Source: Enterovibrio qingdaonensis
GTDB lineage: Bacteria; Pseudomonadota; Gammaproteobacteria; Enterobacterales; Vibrionaceae
Assembly (NCBI RefSeq): GCF_028683135.1
Contig: NZ_JAJUBB010000001.1
Location: 434,001 to 498,000, forward strand
Direction: 5' to 3'
DNA length: 64,000 nt
Shown: piece by piece, positions 30,648 through 39,131 of the stretch
How positions within the stretch are numbered: the stretch's first letter is position 1
Layout: every line of letters starts with the position of its first letter
Notes under the pieces: model-generated
The model's input: the letters and a program-made list of their open reading frames with translations, nothing else
What the model was told of the DNA's origin: nothing
Databases searched by the model: none
Translations under genes and position numbers: made by a program

Positions 30648-31522
30648 CTTTTGTCCTCTTGTATCTCAACTAGCGGATGCGCTTCAATAAAGTGCTCGAC
30701 ATCCGTTCGGTAGGATTTGTAGAACATGTTAGGGGCGTGGCCACATCCAAGATAGTAATTTACAAACATATCAGGCTGAACATCACGCATCTTTTTCACA
30801 ATATCCTTGGTTAACACGTCTGAATGCAAGCCATGCATCAACATCAAGGGCTGCCGCAAGCGTTTAAACTGACGCCACAAGTTTAATGCAGGCCCATCGG
30901 GGTTATAACCCGCGAGGATTTTAGGGTCGTAGTGTGTCGAGTATCCCCCATTATCCAATCGCCTGACCGACGCTGAAATCATGGTTTGCCATTGCTGGGA
31001 TGTATGTGGACCAAAGGGTTGATAAAGCGTCTGAAGGTACTGATTAATGTCGTTATATCGTTTAAAAAACAGAGGCGAATTTACGTAATTGAAAATACGC
31101 TTTAACGCAGCATTAGGCACTTCAGGTCCCACATCATTCAATACCAAGGAGCCGATGCGACTTGCAAATGCGCTGTGTGACGCCAGAAGAATACCAATCA
31201 AGCCACCCATGCTTGTCCCAACCCAATGCACCTTGTCGCAACTGTAGAAGTCCATCAATTTCACAGCGAGATCGACATAATTGGCATAGCAATATTCTTC
31301 GCTTGGAGATTCCGCCCATTCAGAAAGTCCCCTACCAAGCGTGTCAGGCGCAATCACACGATAACCCTTTGCGGCCAGTTCATCCCCCAAAGCGACAAAA
31401 TCGATGCTATTACGCGCTAGACCATGCCAGCAGAAGATGGTTTCTCCACCTTCAGGATTCCAAGTGCGAACATGGATTTCACGATTATTGATGATCAGGT
31501 ATTGCTGCAGCATCTCAGACAT
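30635..31522 (-). CDS. Alpha/beta hydrolase
   Basis: A 295-residue alpha/beta-hydrolase-fold protein. HGLARNS (oxyanion region) lies near residues 33-39, DTLGRGLSEW follows, the nucleophile serine is in GTSMGG near residue 107, an acidic residue in HGLHSDV and the histidine in GCGHAPN near the end. ATG 31522 sits nine bases after AGGAGGAG. It is not linked to a pathway, so esterase, lactonase or carbon-carbon hydrolase activity cannot be distinguished. No signal peptide is evident. Confidence 0.82.
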   Translation of the reverse strand: MSEMLQQYLIINNREIHVRTWNPEGGETIFCWHGLARNSIDFVALGDELAAKGYRVIAPDTLGRGLSEWAESPSEEYCYANYVDLAVKLMDFYSCDKVHWVGTSMGGLIGILLASHSAFASRIGSLVLNDVGPEVPNAALKRIFNYVNSPLFFKRYNDINQYLQTLYQPFGPHTSQQWQTMISASVRRLDNGGYSTHYDPKILAGYNPDGPALNLWRQFKRLRQPLMLMHGLHSDVLTKDIVKKMRDVQPDMFVNYYLGCGHAPNMFYKSYRTDVEHFIEAHPLVEIQEDKRNAG

Positions 31523-31720
31523 AAACAGACTCTCCTCCTGAGTCTTAAATTATTTGACTTAATTCACATTTTCTCAACTTTTGGCTGCAAAAAATTTATC
31601 CTGTCTGATGCTTGAGCATCCTTTAACCATTTAACACCCTGAAATTGTTTAGTTTCGTGCGGTTTAACAGCCATCAGTGGTAGCATTCGCCGCTACTCAT
31701 AACAGTTAAAGACTTGAATT

Positions 31721-32227
31721 ATGGAAAAAATTCTTATCAGCGCTTGCCTATATGGAAATAAAGTCCGCTATAACGGCAGCGACCTTAAGCTGGAACAGTG
31801 TGATTTAGATAGGCTAAATGAGGTCGCAACCCTCATTGCATTCTGCCCGGAAGTCGCAGGTGGATTGCCAACACCTCGTCCACCAGCGGAAATACTCCCA
31901 GCCGATGGTGATAAGGTATTAGAAGGTACTGCTGTCATAAGGAACACAACAGGCATCGAGGTCACCGAGGCGTTTGTTACCGGTGCGCAACAAGCACTGG
32001 CACTGTGCCAACAACACAAAATCAAGTATGCCTTGTTGACGGAATCAAGCCCCTCCTGCGGATCATCACTCATTTACAATGGCAATTTTGAAGGCCAGAA
32101 AATTGAAGGGCAAGGTATTACCACTGCGCTTTTACGAAGAGCGGGTATAGAAGTGTTCAGTCAGTTTACTCTCTCGACTCTCTTAGAGCGGCTAACGGCA
32201 CCCGCTAAAAACGAGAATCATGAGTAA
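31721..32227 (+). CDS. DUF523-family protein
   Basis: A 168-residue protein of the DUF523 family: N-terminal ISACLYGNKVRYNGSD, central CPEVAGGLPTPRPPAEI, and the conserved LLTESSPSCGSSLIYNG near residue 107. Conserved cysteines (in SACLYG, CPEV and SPSCG) suggest metal or cluster binding, but no function is established. In other bacteria DUF523 is sometimes fused to DUF1722. It stands alone between a divergent hydrolase and a LacI regulator. The ribosome site is weak. Confidence 0.82.
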   Translation: MEKILISACLYGNKVRYNGSDLKLEQCDLDRLNEVATLIAFCPEVAGGLPTPRPPAEILPADGDKVLEGTAVIRNTTGIEVTEAFVTGAQQALALCQQHKIKYALLTESSPSCGSSLIYNGNFEGQKIEGQGITTALLRRAGIEVFSQFTLSTLLERLTAPAKNENHE

Positions 32228-32530
32228 GCCTGCCTCAAAAAAGAAAACCAGTATCAAAAATGTTAATCTGCAATCATTTACTACTTTTGAAAACGCTTTC
32301 TGAATGGAAAAATTTTTCAGTTCGTGGCAAAACTTAATACAGTAGTAAACGAAAGTTTTAAACGTTTATATATTGAAGCATCGGCCCTCTAGCGTCATAC
32401 AAATAGTCACTGTAAACAGTTCAGTCTTTACGTTGTTTTAGGGGTTACTTAAGAAAGCACTTTCAAGAAAGCTGCCATAGTATGAAAGTACGCTATGTTC
32501 GCTCTGGCAGACGAGGTAAAGGACACTACC
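32228..32530. other. Upstream region of the second LacI regulator with operator-like repeats
   Basis: About 300 bases with two LacI-type near-palindromes: GAAAACGCTTTC (32289-32300) and GAAAGCACTTTC (32453-32464). The same GAAA/TTTC half-sites occur in both, about 164 bases apart, which suggests autoregulation of the gene that follows. No gene is seen in this stretch. Confidence 0.5.
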
Positions 32531-33529
32531 GTGATCACTATAAAAGAAGTTGCAGAACTCGCTAACGTTTCGCAATCCACCGTTTCTCGCGCGCTAAACG
32601 GACACACCTCAGTAAAAGAAAAAAACCGCGTAAAGGTTTTCGACGCCATCGAGAAACTGGGTTATCAGCCTAACGCGTTTGCCCAAGCACTGGCTTCAAA
32701 TCGCTCTCACAGCATCGGAATGCTCGTCGGCACTTTCGACGGTCCTTATTTTGGCCCTCTCATGCACCATGTCGAAAAGGTGGTAAGGCAAAAAAACTAC
32801 CATCTTATTATCACTAGCGGTCACGAAAACTACGATGAAGAACAAGAGTCGATTCGCTTTTTGAACATGAAGAAAATCGATGGCCTCGTGCTCACCTCAG
32901 ACATGTTGAGTGATGCGGACATTCTTAAAGTTGTCGAACAGACGCCTGCCACCATGCTAATGAACCGTTATATCCCTGAAATATCAGACCAATGCGTCTG
33001 CATGGATAACGAGTGGGGGGGATACATTGCAACTGAACACCTGATAAAAAACGGCCATAAGCGCATCGGTTGTGTGACGGGTCAGTTGAGTAAAATAGAC
33101 AGCCGTGAGCGTCTGCAAGGATATCGCAACGCGCTAGCGAAATACGGTATTGAGTACGATGCAGACTTAGTGATTGAAGGCCGTTTTGACCATGACGGCA
33201 ATGACACAGCCATACGTCGACTCATGGACAGAGACAACGGCATTACCGCCATTTTCTGTCTCAATGACAGCATCGCCCTCGCCGCTTATGGCGTTTGTCA
33301 TGCCCGCGGACTGAAAGTCGGCCAAGACATATCAATTGTCGGATTTGATAACCACACATACAGCCAGTACATGTCTCCTGCCCTGACCACGATTCACTTC
33401 CCGCTGGAAGACATGGCCGTTGAAGCTGCGAAAGGTGTGCTGAATTTATTGGAAGGCAAGCCGCTTAATACTATCAATACGCGTTTGTTCCCAACGCTGA
33501 TGGAACGAGGGTCGGTGAAGAAAATCTAA
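32531..33529 (+). CDS. LacI/GalR-family transcriptional regulator
   Basis: A 332-residue regulator. The HTH is at residues 1-22 (ITIKEVAELANVSQSTVSRALNG), the hinge near GYQPNAFAQALASNR, then a sugar-binding-type domain ending with GRGS-like MERGSVKKI. I prefer the GTG at 32531, which has AAGG upstream and puts the HTH at the usual place, over the ATG at 32495. No sugar operon lies beside it, so its targets are distant and the inducer is unknown. Operator-like repeats upstream suggest self-control. Confidence 0.85.
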   Translation: MITIKEVAELANVSQSTVSRALNGHTSVKEKNRVKVFDAIEKLGYQPNAFAQALASNRSHSIGMLVGTFDGPYFGPLMHHVEKVVRQKNYHLIITSGHENYDEEQESIRFLNMKKIDGLVLTSDMLSDADILKVVEQTPATMLMNRYIPEISDQCVCMDNEWGGYIATEHLIKNGHKRIGCVTGQLSKIDSRERLQGYRNALAKYGIEYDADLVIEGRFDHDGNDTAIRRLMDRDNGITAIFCLNDSIALAAYGVCHARGLKVGQDISIVGFDNHTYSQYMSPALTTIHFPLEDMAVEAAKGVLNLLEGKPLNTINTRLFPTLMERGSVKKI

Positions 33530-33534
33530 TTGAA

Positions 33535-33568
33535 ACGCCCTTTAACTTGTCAAACAGGCAAAGGGCGT
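33535..33568. terminator. Inverted repeat between convergent lacI-type and OmpA-like genes
   Basis: ACGCCCTTT and AAAGGGCGT, nine-base arms with a 16-base loop, between genes ending at 33529 and 33575. T-runs are poor, so it is a plausible but not textbook terminator. Confidence 0.55.
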
Positions 33569-33574
33569 AACTTG

Positions 33575-35026
33575 CTATTTCTTATCCGACCTCAACACTA
33601 ACTCAACCCGCCGATTTTGTTTTTGACCGTCTTCATTGAGGTTATTCGCAACGGGGGCGTATTCACCTACTCCACTCGCTTCAAGCTGACTTCTCGGTAT
33701 TTGATACTCCTGAACCAGTGTTTTGACGACCGCACTGGCACGTTTTTCGGCAAGCTTTTGGTTGTATGACTGAGTGCCTTTGTCGTCAGTATGCCCGACG
33801 ACATAAAACGCCCAGTCAGGGTGTGCTTTGAGGTAAGTGGCGAGGATATCTAATACGGGTTTGGCTTCAGGTAACATTTTGTCACTGTCGAACTCAAACA
33901 AGAGGCCATCGAGTGCGACATGCCCTTCCTGTGCCATTTTGTCCGTGAGGCCTTCGAGATCTATGACCACCCTGTCATCAACGAGTTGCGTTTCCTCTAC
34001 GATGCGCAACTCACTCCAAAGCCCATTCACATACCCCAGCACGTAAACCATTACATGAACATTCCCTTCCGGACGTTCGAGTTTGTATAAACCATAGTGC
34101 TGACTCTCATCACTCCCGATGTCGATTAACGCTTTCAGTTTTCCATTGAACTCACTTTCTTTCCCGCATCCTTCTTTGCCTTTACAACGGAAACTGGGTT
34201 TAAAACCGAGCTTGGTTAGGGCTGCATGGTAGTTGGCAAACACTTCATACTCTGAATATTGTCGCGGTAAGTTATAGCCAATGTCCGTTACCTTCCCTGC
34301 TTGCTGAGTAATAATTGGCTTTTTTTTATCGAAGCCAGTAAGTAGCAACGTCTCTCCATAGCCATGTTGGGTATAATCTTGAATCCAAGCTCCGGGTAGC
34401 CGTTTAATCATCGGATGATCAGCACTTCCCCTCTTATCCTTGTGGCTCAAGTCTTTAAAGGTAATGACTTCAGGGGCACTGTTGAGGTATTTCTCATCCA
34501 CTATGACCAAATCCAGCGGCTCGGGAATTTCTTCCAGTACATCTACTTGCAATGCGGTCTTCTTCTTCCTAGTCACGGAAAAGATTGTGGCAATAACAGG
34601 CTTTGTTTCTGACGGTATGCGGGCGACCAGTATTGCTGGATCATCTCTAGATATGCTATCAACCGGCTTAATCACTGGCCAAATCTGTCGCTTGGTATCA
34701 CCACACTTTTCCTCACCTTCACAACTAAATAAAATCTCCCCTCCTAACATGTTAACCTGAGCACGGTAGTTGTTAATAAGATGAAAGGGTTCGTATGAAG
34801 GAGGAAGTTCATAAGCATACCGCTTTAAGCGTCCACCAACCTCCTCAGTAACTAATTTCCCATTTTCACTCCCGACGATGATAGGAATGCGCGTGTAATG
34901 ACGTGACCCTTCCTTTGACTCTTTGGCATCAGGTAGTGGGCTAAAAAGATCGGAGGCTTGCGCACTCGCCACGGAGAATACAGCAGTTGCCAGTAGGCTT
35001 GCGGATAAAAAGGTTTTCATTTTCAT
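33575..35026 (-). CDS. OmpA-family outer-membrane protein with duplicated N-terminal domain
   Basis: A 483-residue exported protein: signal peptide at 1-24 (ending SVASAQA), then two related segments (about 40-130 and 215-300) each carrying a Tyr/Pro-rich YELPPSYEPF or YNLPRQYSEYEVFANY stretch and a cysteine pair (FSCEGEEKCG and FRCKGKEGCG). It ends in a C-terminal OmpA peptidoglycan-binding domain (FEFDSDKM ... GHTDDKGTQSYNQKLAEKRA ... NRRVELVLR). The OmpA domain should tether it to the cell wall. The N-terminal repeats resemble uncharacterised DUF4892-type modules, a tentative match. It is the last gene of a four-gene operon. Confidence 0.82.
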   Translation of the reverse strand: MKMKTFLSASLLATAVFSVASAQASDLFSPLPDAKESKEGSRHYTRIPIIVGSENGKLVTEEVGGRLKRYAYELPPSYEPFHLINNYRAQVNMLGGEILFSCEGEEKCGDTKRQIWPVIKPVDSISRDDPAILVARIPSETKPVIATIFSVTRKKKTALQVDVLEEIPEPLDLVIVDEKYLNSAPEVITFKDLSHKDKRGSADHPMIKRLPGAWIQDYTQHGYGETLLLTGFDKKKPIITQQAGKVTDIGYNLPRQYSEYEVFANYHAALTKLGFKPSFRCKGKEGCGKESEFNGKLKALIDIGSDESQHYGLYKLERPEGNVHVMVYVLGYVNGLWSELRIVEETQLVDDRVVIDLEGLTDKMAQEGHVALDGLLFEFDSDKMLPEAKPVLDILATYLKAHPDWAFYVVGHTDDKGTQSYNQKLAEKRASAVVKTLVQEYQIPRSQLEASGVGEYAPVANNLNEDGQKQNRRVELVLRSDKK

Positions 35027-35041
35027 TATTCTGCATCTCCC

Positions 35042-36337
35042 TTAAAACACACTGTCTTTGGTGCATTCCGTCACCACTCGCATGCCGTTACCATCAATAT
35101 CACCAATAGTTTCAAACTGCCCTGTCCCTAGGAACGTCACGATCAAGGAATCATTTTGTAGAAACGTGGACAAGCTTCGACAATCTTTGGGCTGCTCAAT
35201 ATTGAGGGTGTCGAGGCGAGAATCAGCAAAATCACTCCACCCCGTTACCGCGGTATTTGACAGAAGGAGTGCTCCACCCAATCTCGACACATCGCCAACC
35301 GATGAAAGTACACTGTTTTCGATCACGACATAATTGAGGTACGGCAACCCACTTAGCGGTGCTAGAGAATGAATGGTTGCTCCGGCGAGAACAACTTGCT
35401 TGAGTTCCTGAAACTGCGCCAAATCATCTAACACAATCGCTGCTCCATTCTGAAGCTCACAAACGACCTCCGGCAACTCATCGGTCATTTGCGCTTCAAA
35501 CATCTCAGCAGATTGCTTTACACAGGTTTCGATATTAGGGTCAGAAAACGTAATTTCGCTGATAGGGCGTGAAGGAACGGGTTCCCATGCATCATCCTCT
35601 TCTTCGTGCATCTCCATCATGTCTTCTTCGTACATTTCCATCATGTCTTCTGGCAGAGGGGGGATGTCGCCATCTTCAAACCCCTCCCCCTTCATCGCAT
35701 GAGCGAGGAAGCCAGCTACAACATCGCCTTCCATCGCATTGAATTGTTCAAAGATAGGCTCGGCATCCCCCACGACACAGAGTGTCTGCACAGCAAACAT
35801 GCTTGGTACTGCAAAAAAGCTGCCGCTCTTAAAGCCAAGTTCCATGATAGAAAGCAAGGCATCTTCTTCAGTGCCTACGGCTTTTAACTGCGGAATCCTA
35901 TTCGCATAATCCTTTAATTTTGAGACCGTATCCCTAAACTCACCAATGACTTGGGGGCGATAACAGGTAGACTCTTCACCCACCTGATTTAAATACGTCT
36001 GATATTCCGCAATATACAAGTTCCCAAGCCTTGCATTGTCGTGCGCGAGCGATGCCATTTTACCGAAATCAACACTTCGAATGGCCGCTAAGGCCGACTC
36101 TGTACGGTTCTGTACCTCTTCCATCTTGTTTAGAATCGCGCCAAATTCTTCTACGTTTTTTTCCGCATCTGCCAGTATCTCTTCCGTGTTGTCATTGAGT
36201 GCTTCTGTGGCGTCGAGAACCTGCTCGATGTTCGCATCGGCGGAAACATTCAACGATGAAAACGACAAAAAACAACACAGTAAAATCTCACCTAACCCAA
36301 CCGCCTTGTTTGAACTCTTCAAACAGTTCCTAGCCAT
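35042..36337 (-). CDS. Exported protein of unknown function with acidic Met-rich segment
   Basis: A 431-residue protein with an N-terminal signal-like stretch (hydrophobic up to VSADA, about residue 34). Next comes a helical region (40-120, many Glu/Asp/Asn, coiled-coil-like) and a segment near 215-245 with two copies of EDMMEMYE/EDMMEMHE and further acidic residues. The C-terminal part has short leucine/serine repeats (LAQFQELKQVVLAGATIHSL ... LSGLPYLNYVVIE) reminiscent of leucine-rich repeats. The start at 36337 (MARNCLK) has GGAG upstream; a longer frame to 36352 exists. I do not recognise the family. It precedes the OmpA-like gene by 15 bases, so both probably act in the envelope. Confidence 0.72.
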   Translation of the reverse strand: MARNCLKSSNKAVGLGEILLCCFLSFSSLNVSADANIEQVLDATEALNDNTEEILADAEKNVEEFGAILNKMEEVQNRTESALAAIRSVDFGKMASLAHDNARLGNLYIAEYQTYLNQVGEESTCYRPQVIGEFRDTVSKLKDYANRIPQLKAVGTEEDALLSIMELGFKSGSFFAVPSMFAVQTLCVVGDAEPIFEQFNAMEGDVVAGFLAHAMKGEGFEDGDIPPLPEDMMEMYEEDMMEMHEEEDDAWEPVPSRPISEITFSDPNIETCVKQSAEMFEAQMTDELPEVVCELQNGAAIVLDDLAQFQELKQVVLAGATIHSLAPLSGLPYLNYVVIENSVLSSVGDVSRLGGALLLSNTAVTGWSDFADSRLDTLNIEQPKDCRSLSTFLQNDSLIVTFLGTGQFETIGDIDGNGMRVVTECTKDSVF

Positions 36338-36379
36338 ATAACACTCCATCACTTGTTGTTTTCATGCTTTTCTTACGTA

Positions 36380-36859
36380 TCACGCTTCATCAATATGAAA
36401 CGGCTTGTCGCACAATTTGGCGATGTCCTTACCACGCTCAATGAGTTCTTGTTTGCTGCCGGCAATCAGTTTCTGCCGCTTTCCTGAATCAAACAGTACG
36501 GTTAACTCAAACACTTTCCTGCCATAGCGATCTCGTCCTAGCAGTGCCCTTGAGACCGCGAAACCTCGAATAGCATCGAGGTTCGCTTCAAATTTATAGA
36601 TGGGGAACAGACTGGAAATTTGGCGGATGAAACGACGTCTATTTCGGTCAATCACCATGCCATGCTTTAGGAAGGTCAGGTGCCAACCAAACGCCGTCCA
36701 CACTGCCCAAATGAAAATGTCATCGCTCGACTCAATGGCGCCTAGGGTGGCAAGAAAGGCTGAGGCCGCCAAAAAAACACAGCCAATCAGCTTGATAACA
36801 ATGCCTCCACCTAACTTAAACTCTGTCACGCCACTCTTCGACTCTTCTCCCTGCGTCAT
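36380..36859 (-). CDS. Two-helix membrane protein, unknown
   Basis: A 159-residue protein; two hydrophobic segments near residues 17-37 and 43-60, followed by a soluble domain with RRRFIRQISSLFPIYKFEANLDAIRGF and RKVFELTVLFDSGKRQKLI. The start at 36859 (MTQGEESK) has GGGAG upstream. It lies four bases after the stop of the next upstream gene. Its domain layout, two helices then a beta-rich tail, is similar to that of its upstream neighbour, so both may be related membrane sensors. No function is known. Confidence 0.68.
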   Translation of the reverse strand: MTQGEESKSGVTEFKLGGGIVIKLIGCVFLAASAFLATLGAIESSDDIFIWAVWTAFGWHLTFLKHGMVIDRNRRRFIRQISSLFPIYKFEANLDAIRGFAVSRALLGRDRYGRKVFELTVLFDSGKRQKLIAGSKQELIERGKDIAKLCDKPFHIDEA

Positions 36860-36863
36860 GACA

Positions 36864-37556
36864 TCAACTCCCCAGCGCGTTAACCAAGTACAACCCAATC
36901 GCCACAACAAACGTGACTGGAAACACCCATATCAAGCGCCAAAGCGAACCTTTAATCTCATACTCCCAACACTCTGTATTCGCCCCTTCACTAACCGTAT
37001 TCGGGGCTGAAGCGCGAAGAGGAACGGTATTGGGCCATGCAGATACACTGTCCATGATTTCAATCTTGTGTTGCTGCCAAAGGAAAATGGCGAGATCTGA
37101 CGTTTGTTCAAAATTGCCCACACTATTGCGCCATACACGCTCTCCTTTCACGCTCAGTTCCAGCCAGCAACCATTCTTATGTTCTACGATGGGCGTGACG
37201 GTTAGTGTGCAATCTGATAGCGGCCAAAAGGTGATTTCAGAAAGAGGCAATCCACGCCACCCCGAACAACGAGCGACACGATGCTGACTGAAAATGTAAT
37301 GTTCACGTCGTGATAAAAGCACAAAGCTTAACAGTGAAAAAAAGATGGCGGTTCCGATAAAAAAATAGGTATCACCTGTTCCTTTAACCGATGAAACAAC
37401 GGCCATGACGATGGAACTACTGAACGGGATTAGGCTGACAATGCCAAAGACAGAGAAGATCTTTTGCTTCACACCAACGAGATAAAATTGGCCTTGCTTG
37501 TTTTGTTTGAGGTGGTAGCGCGAGCCCCAGTAAAGGTCGCGGTAAGCAATGTCCAT
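36864..37556 (-). CDS. Membrane protein, unknown, first gene of envelope operon
   Basis: A 230-residue protein with two hydrophobic segments near residues 33-55 and 63-85, a soluble central domain (WRGLPLSEITFWPLSDCTLTV, WLELSVKGERVWRN) and a C-terminal membrane helix near 205-226. I do not recognise the family. It heads the four-gene minus-strand unit ending in the OmpA-like gene, and its neighbour has a similar layout, suggesting a membrane-anchored pair. Confidence 0.68.
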   Translation of the reverse strand: MDIAYRDLYWGSRYHLKQNKQGQFYLVGVKQKIFSVFGIVSLIPFSSSIVMAVVSSVKGTGDTYFFIGTAIFFSLLSFVLLSRREHYIFSQHRVARCSGWRGLPLSEITFWPLSDCTLTVTPIVEHKNGCWLELSVKGERVWRNSVGNFEQTSDLAIFLWQQHKIEIMDSVSAWPNTVPLRASAPNTVSEGANTECWEYEIKGSLWRLIWVFPVTFVVAIGLYLVNALGS

Positions 37557-37721
37557 CCGCTATCCTTGCGTATGCTTCCCAAATAATAACCATACTGCCG
37601 CTGTGATAATCGGTCGATAACGCGCATGTGTTAATAGTTGGACATTCGAGGAATTTACGCAAAGAAGCGATGTCACTGCGTCATTTTCGATTTATCTACG
37701 AAAGCGGGTTTGAAAATAAAA

Positions 37722-37743
37722 AAGAGCCTCATTTGAGGCTCTT
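37722..37743 (-). terminator. Terminator of the pepT-dcuC operon
   Basis: AAGAGCCTC and GAGGCTCTT with a four-base loop; on the minus strand it is followed by TTTTTTATTTTC, a good U-run, 24 bases after the dcuC stop. Confidence 0.9.
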
Positions 37744-37766
37744 CAATACGGGATATATCCGCGTTA

Positions 37767-39131
37767 TCAGTAGAAAAACAGACCAATAACTAAAGTGTGG
37801 AAGACAAAACCAATCAGTAAAGGCACAGAGGTTCGTTTCACCACTTCAAATGGCGCAAGTTTGGCACCACTTGCCACGGCGATAACAACACCTGACACCG
37901 GGGACATAGCACGGCCCATATGAGAGGCTTGCTGCATCGGCAAGATCATCGCTATCGCATTGGCTCCCATGCTCGCAGCAATCTGAGGGATCAGCTCTAC
38001 AAACGCGAGGAACGGTGCGTTACCCGAGCCCATGATGATGGCAGCCGCTAACGTGACGACAGCAAATACCACCGCCATAGCAAATGGCGGCAAGCCAACA
38101 TGCTCAGAGAACGCAATAAGCTGTTCGATCGCCCCAATGGTTTTGATGCCGTGTGCAAACACACCTGCCGCCACCAGCAAACAAACCACGGTGGTGAACG
38201 CAACACCCATGCCGCTCAGAAACTGGTTGAAGCCATCACAAACCTGTTTAAAGTCGCGCTTTCTCGCCATTTCGACCAGCAAACAAATTGCCATACAGAA
38301 AAGTACGATAGTCACGATATGCAGTTTGATACCTTCAACAAATAAGCTAGATGTACCGACAGCAAAAATGATGGGTAGCATTGGCAACAAGGCATAATAG
38401 CCTGGCGCCGAACCTGTATCTGATGCAGAAGTCATCGTTGCTTTTGACGGCAATGTGTTCGCTTTTTTGTCACAGTGACGTTGCCAGAATATGTGCGCAA
38501 TACCCACTACCAGCACAGTTGCTAACGCCGCTGGCCCTTGGTAGTACACCACATACTCAACAACATCCATGTTCACTGCTTGTGAGCCACGGATAGCATC
38601 TATCGCCGTTGGGGTGTAAGCAATCGCCAACGACGTCGCGATAACGCCTGCCGCGGATGCAGCTGACAAGCCCAACCCCAGCATGATTGGGAACATGGTT
38701 CCCATCAACAGCACGGCGAGGCCTGTCGCTGAGCCAATGGCAAGTTGAAGACCGCTTGCGAACAAGTAAGAAAAGAACAGCAAAATATACGGGGAGCTCA
38801 TGCGTTGCAGTGGACGCGTAACCACACGCACCACCGCAGCATTGGCACCAATATGGTCCATATATTGTGCAAAGCCCATCAAGGCCATGATCATCAAGCC
38901 CAACTCAGCCGCACGCGAGCTGAACAAAATGCGCATGAACTCAAAGCTGTCTAGTGCTTCAAGGCCTGTCGACGCAACGTTCTTCGGCAAAATAGAGCCA
39001 ACGCCCAATAGCTGCGTTGCCACCATCAGAGTAAAACCTGCGACAAACAAAACCAATTCTGCGCGGTACCCTTTCAAGATCAGTCGAGCAACCATCACAG
39101 TAATGAGTAGTGCCAGAAAAACCTGAATCAT
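37767..39131 (-). CDS. dcuC: DcuC-family C4-dicarboxylate transporter
   Basis: A 454-residue inner-membrane carrier with about 12 helices, of the DcuC family. It shows the family core: GFAQYMDHIGANAAVVRV near residue 86, SATGLAVLLMGTMFP, LLVAAGVFAHGIKTIG, MGSGNAPFLAFVE and the C-terminal MSPVSGVVIAVASGAKLAPFEVVKRTSVP. DcuC exports succinate or exchanges C4-dicarboxylates in anaerobic growth in E. coli; members of this family also carry other organic anions. Its start overlaps the pepT stop at 39131, so the two are co-transcribed. With peptidase T upstream it might handle peptide-derived acids such as aspartate, which is only inference. Confidence 0.87.
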   Translation of the reverse strand: MIQVFLALLITVMVARLILKGYRAELVLFVAGFTLMVATQLLGVGSILPKNVASTGLEALDSFEFMRILFSSRAAELGLMIMALMGFAQYMDHIGANAAVVRVVTRPLQRMSSPYILLFFSYLFASGLQLAIGSATGLAVLLMGTMFPIMLGLGLSAASAAGVIATSLAIAYTPTAIDAIRGSQAVNMDVVEYVVYYQGPAALATVLVVGIAHIFWQRHCDKKANTLPSKATMTSASDTGSAPGYYALLPMLPIIFAVGTSSLFVEGIKLHIVTIVLFCMAICLLVEMARKRDFKQVCDGFNQFLSGMGVAFTTVVCLLVAAGVFAHGIKTIGAIEQLIAFSEHVGLPPFAMAVVFAVVTLAAAIIMGSGNAPFLAFVELIPQIAASMGANAIAMILPMQQASHMGRAMSPVSGVVIAVASGAKLAPFEVVKRTSVPLLIGFVFHTLVIGLFFY

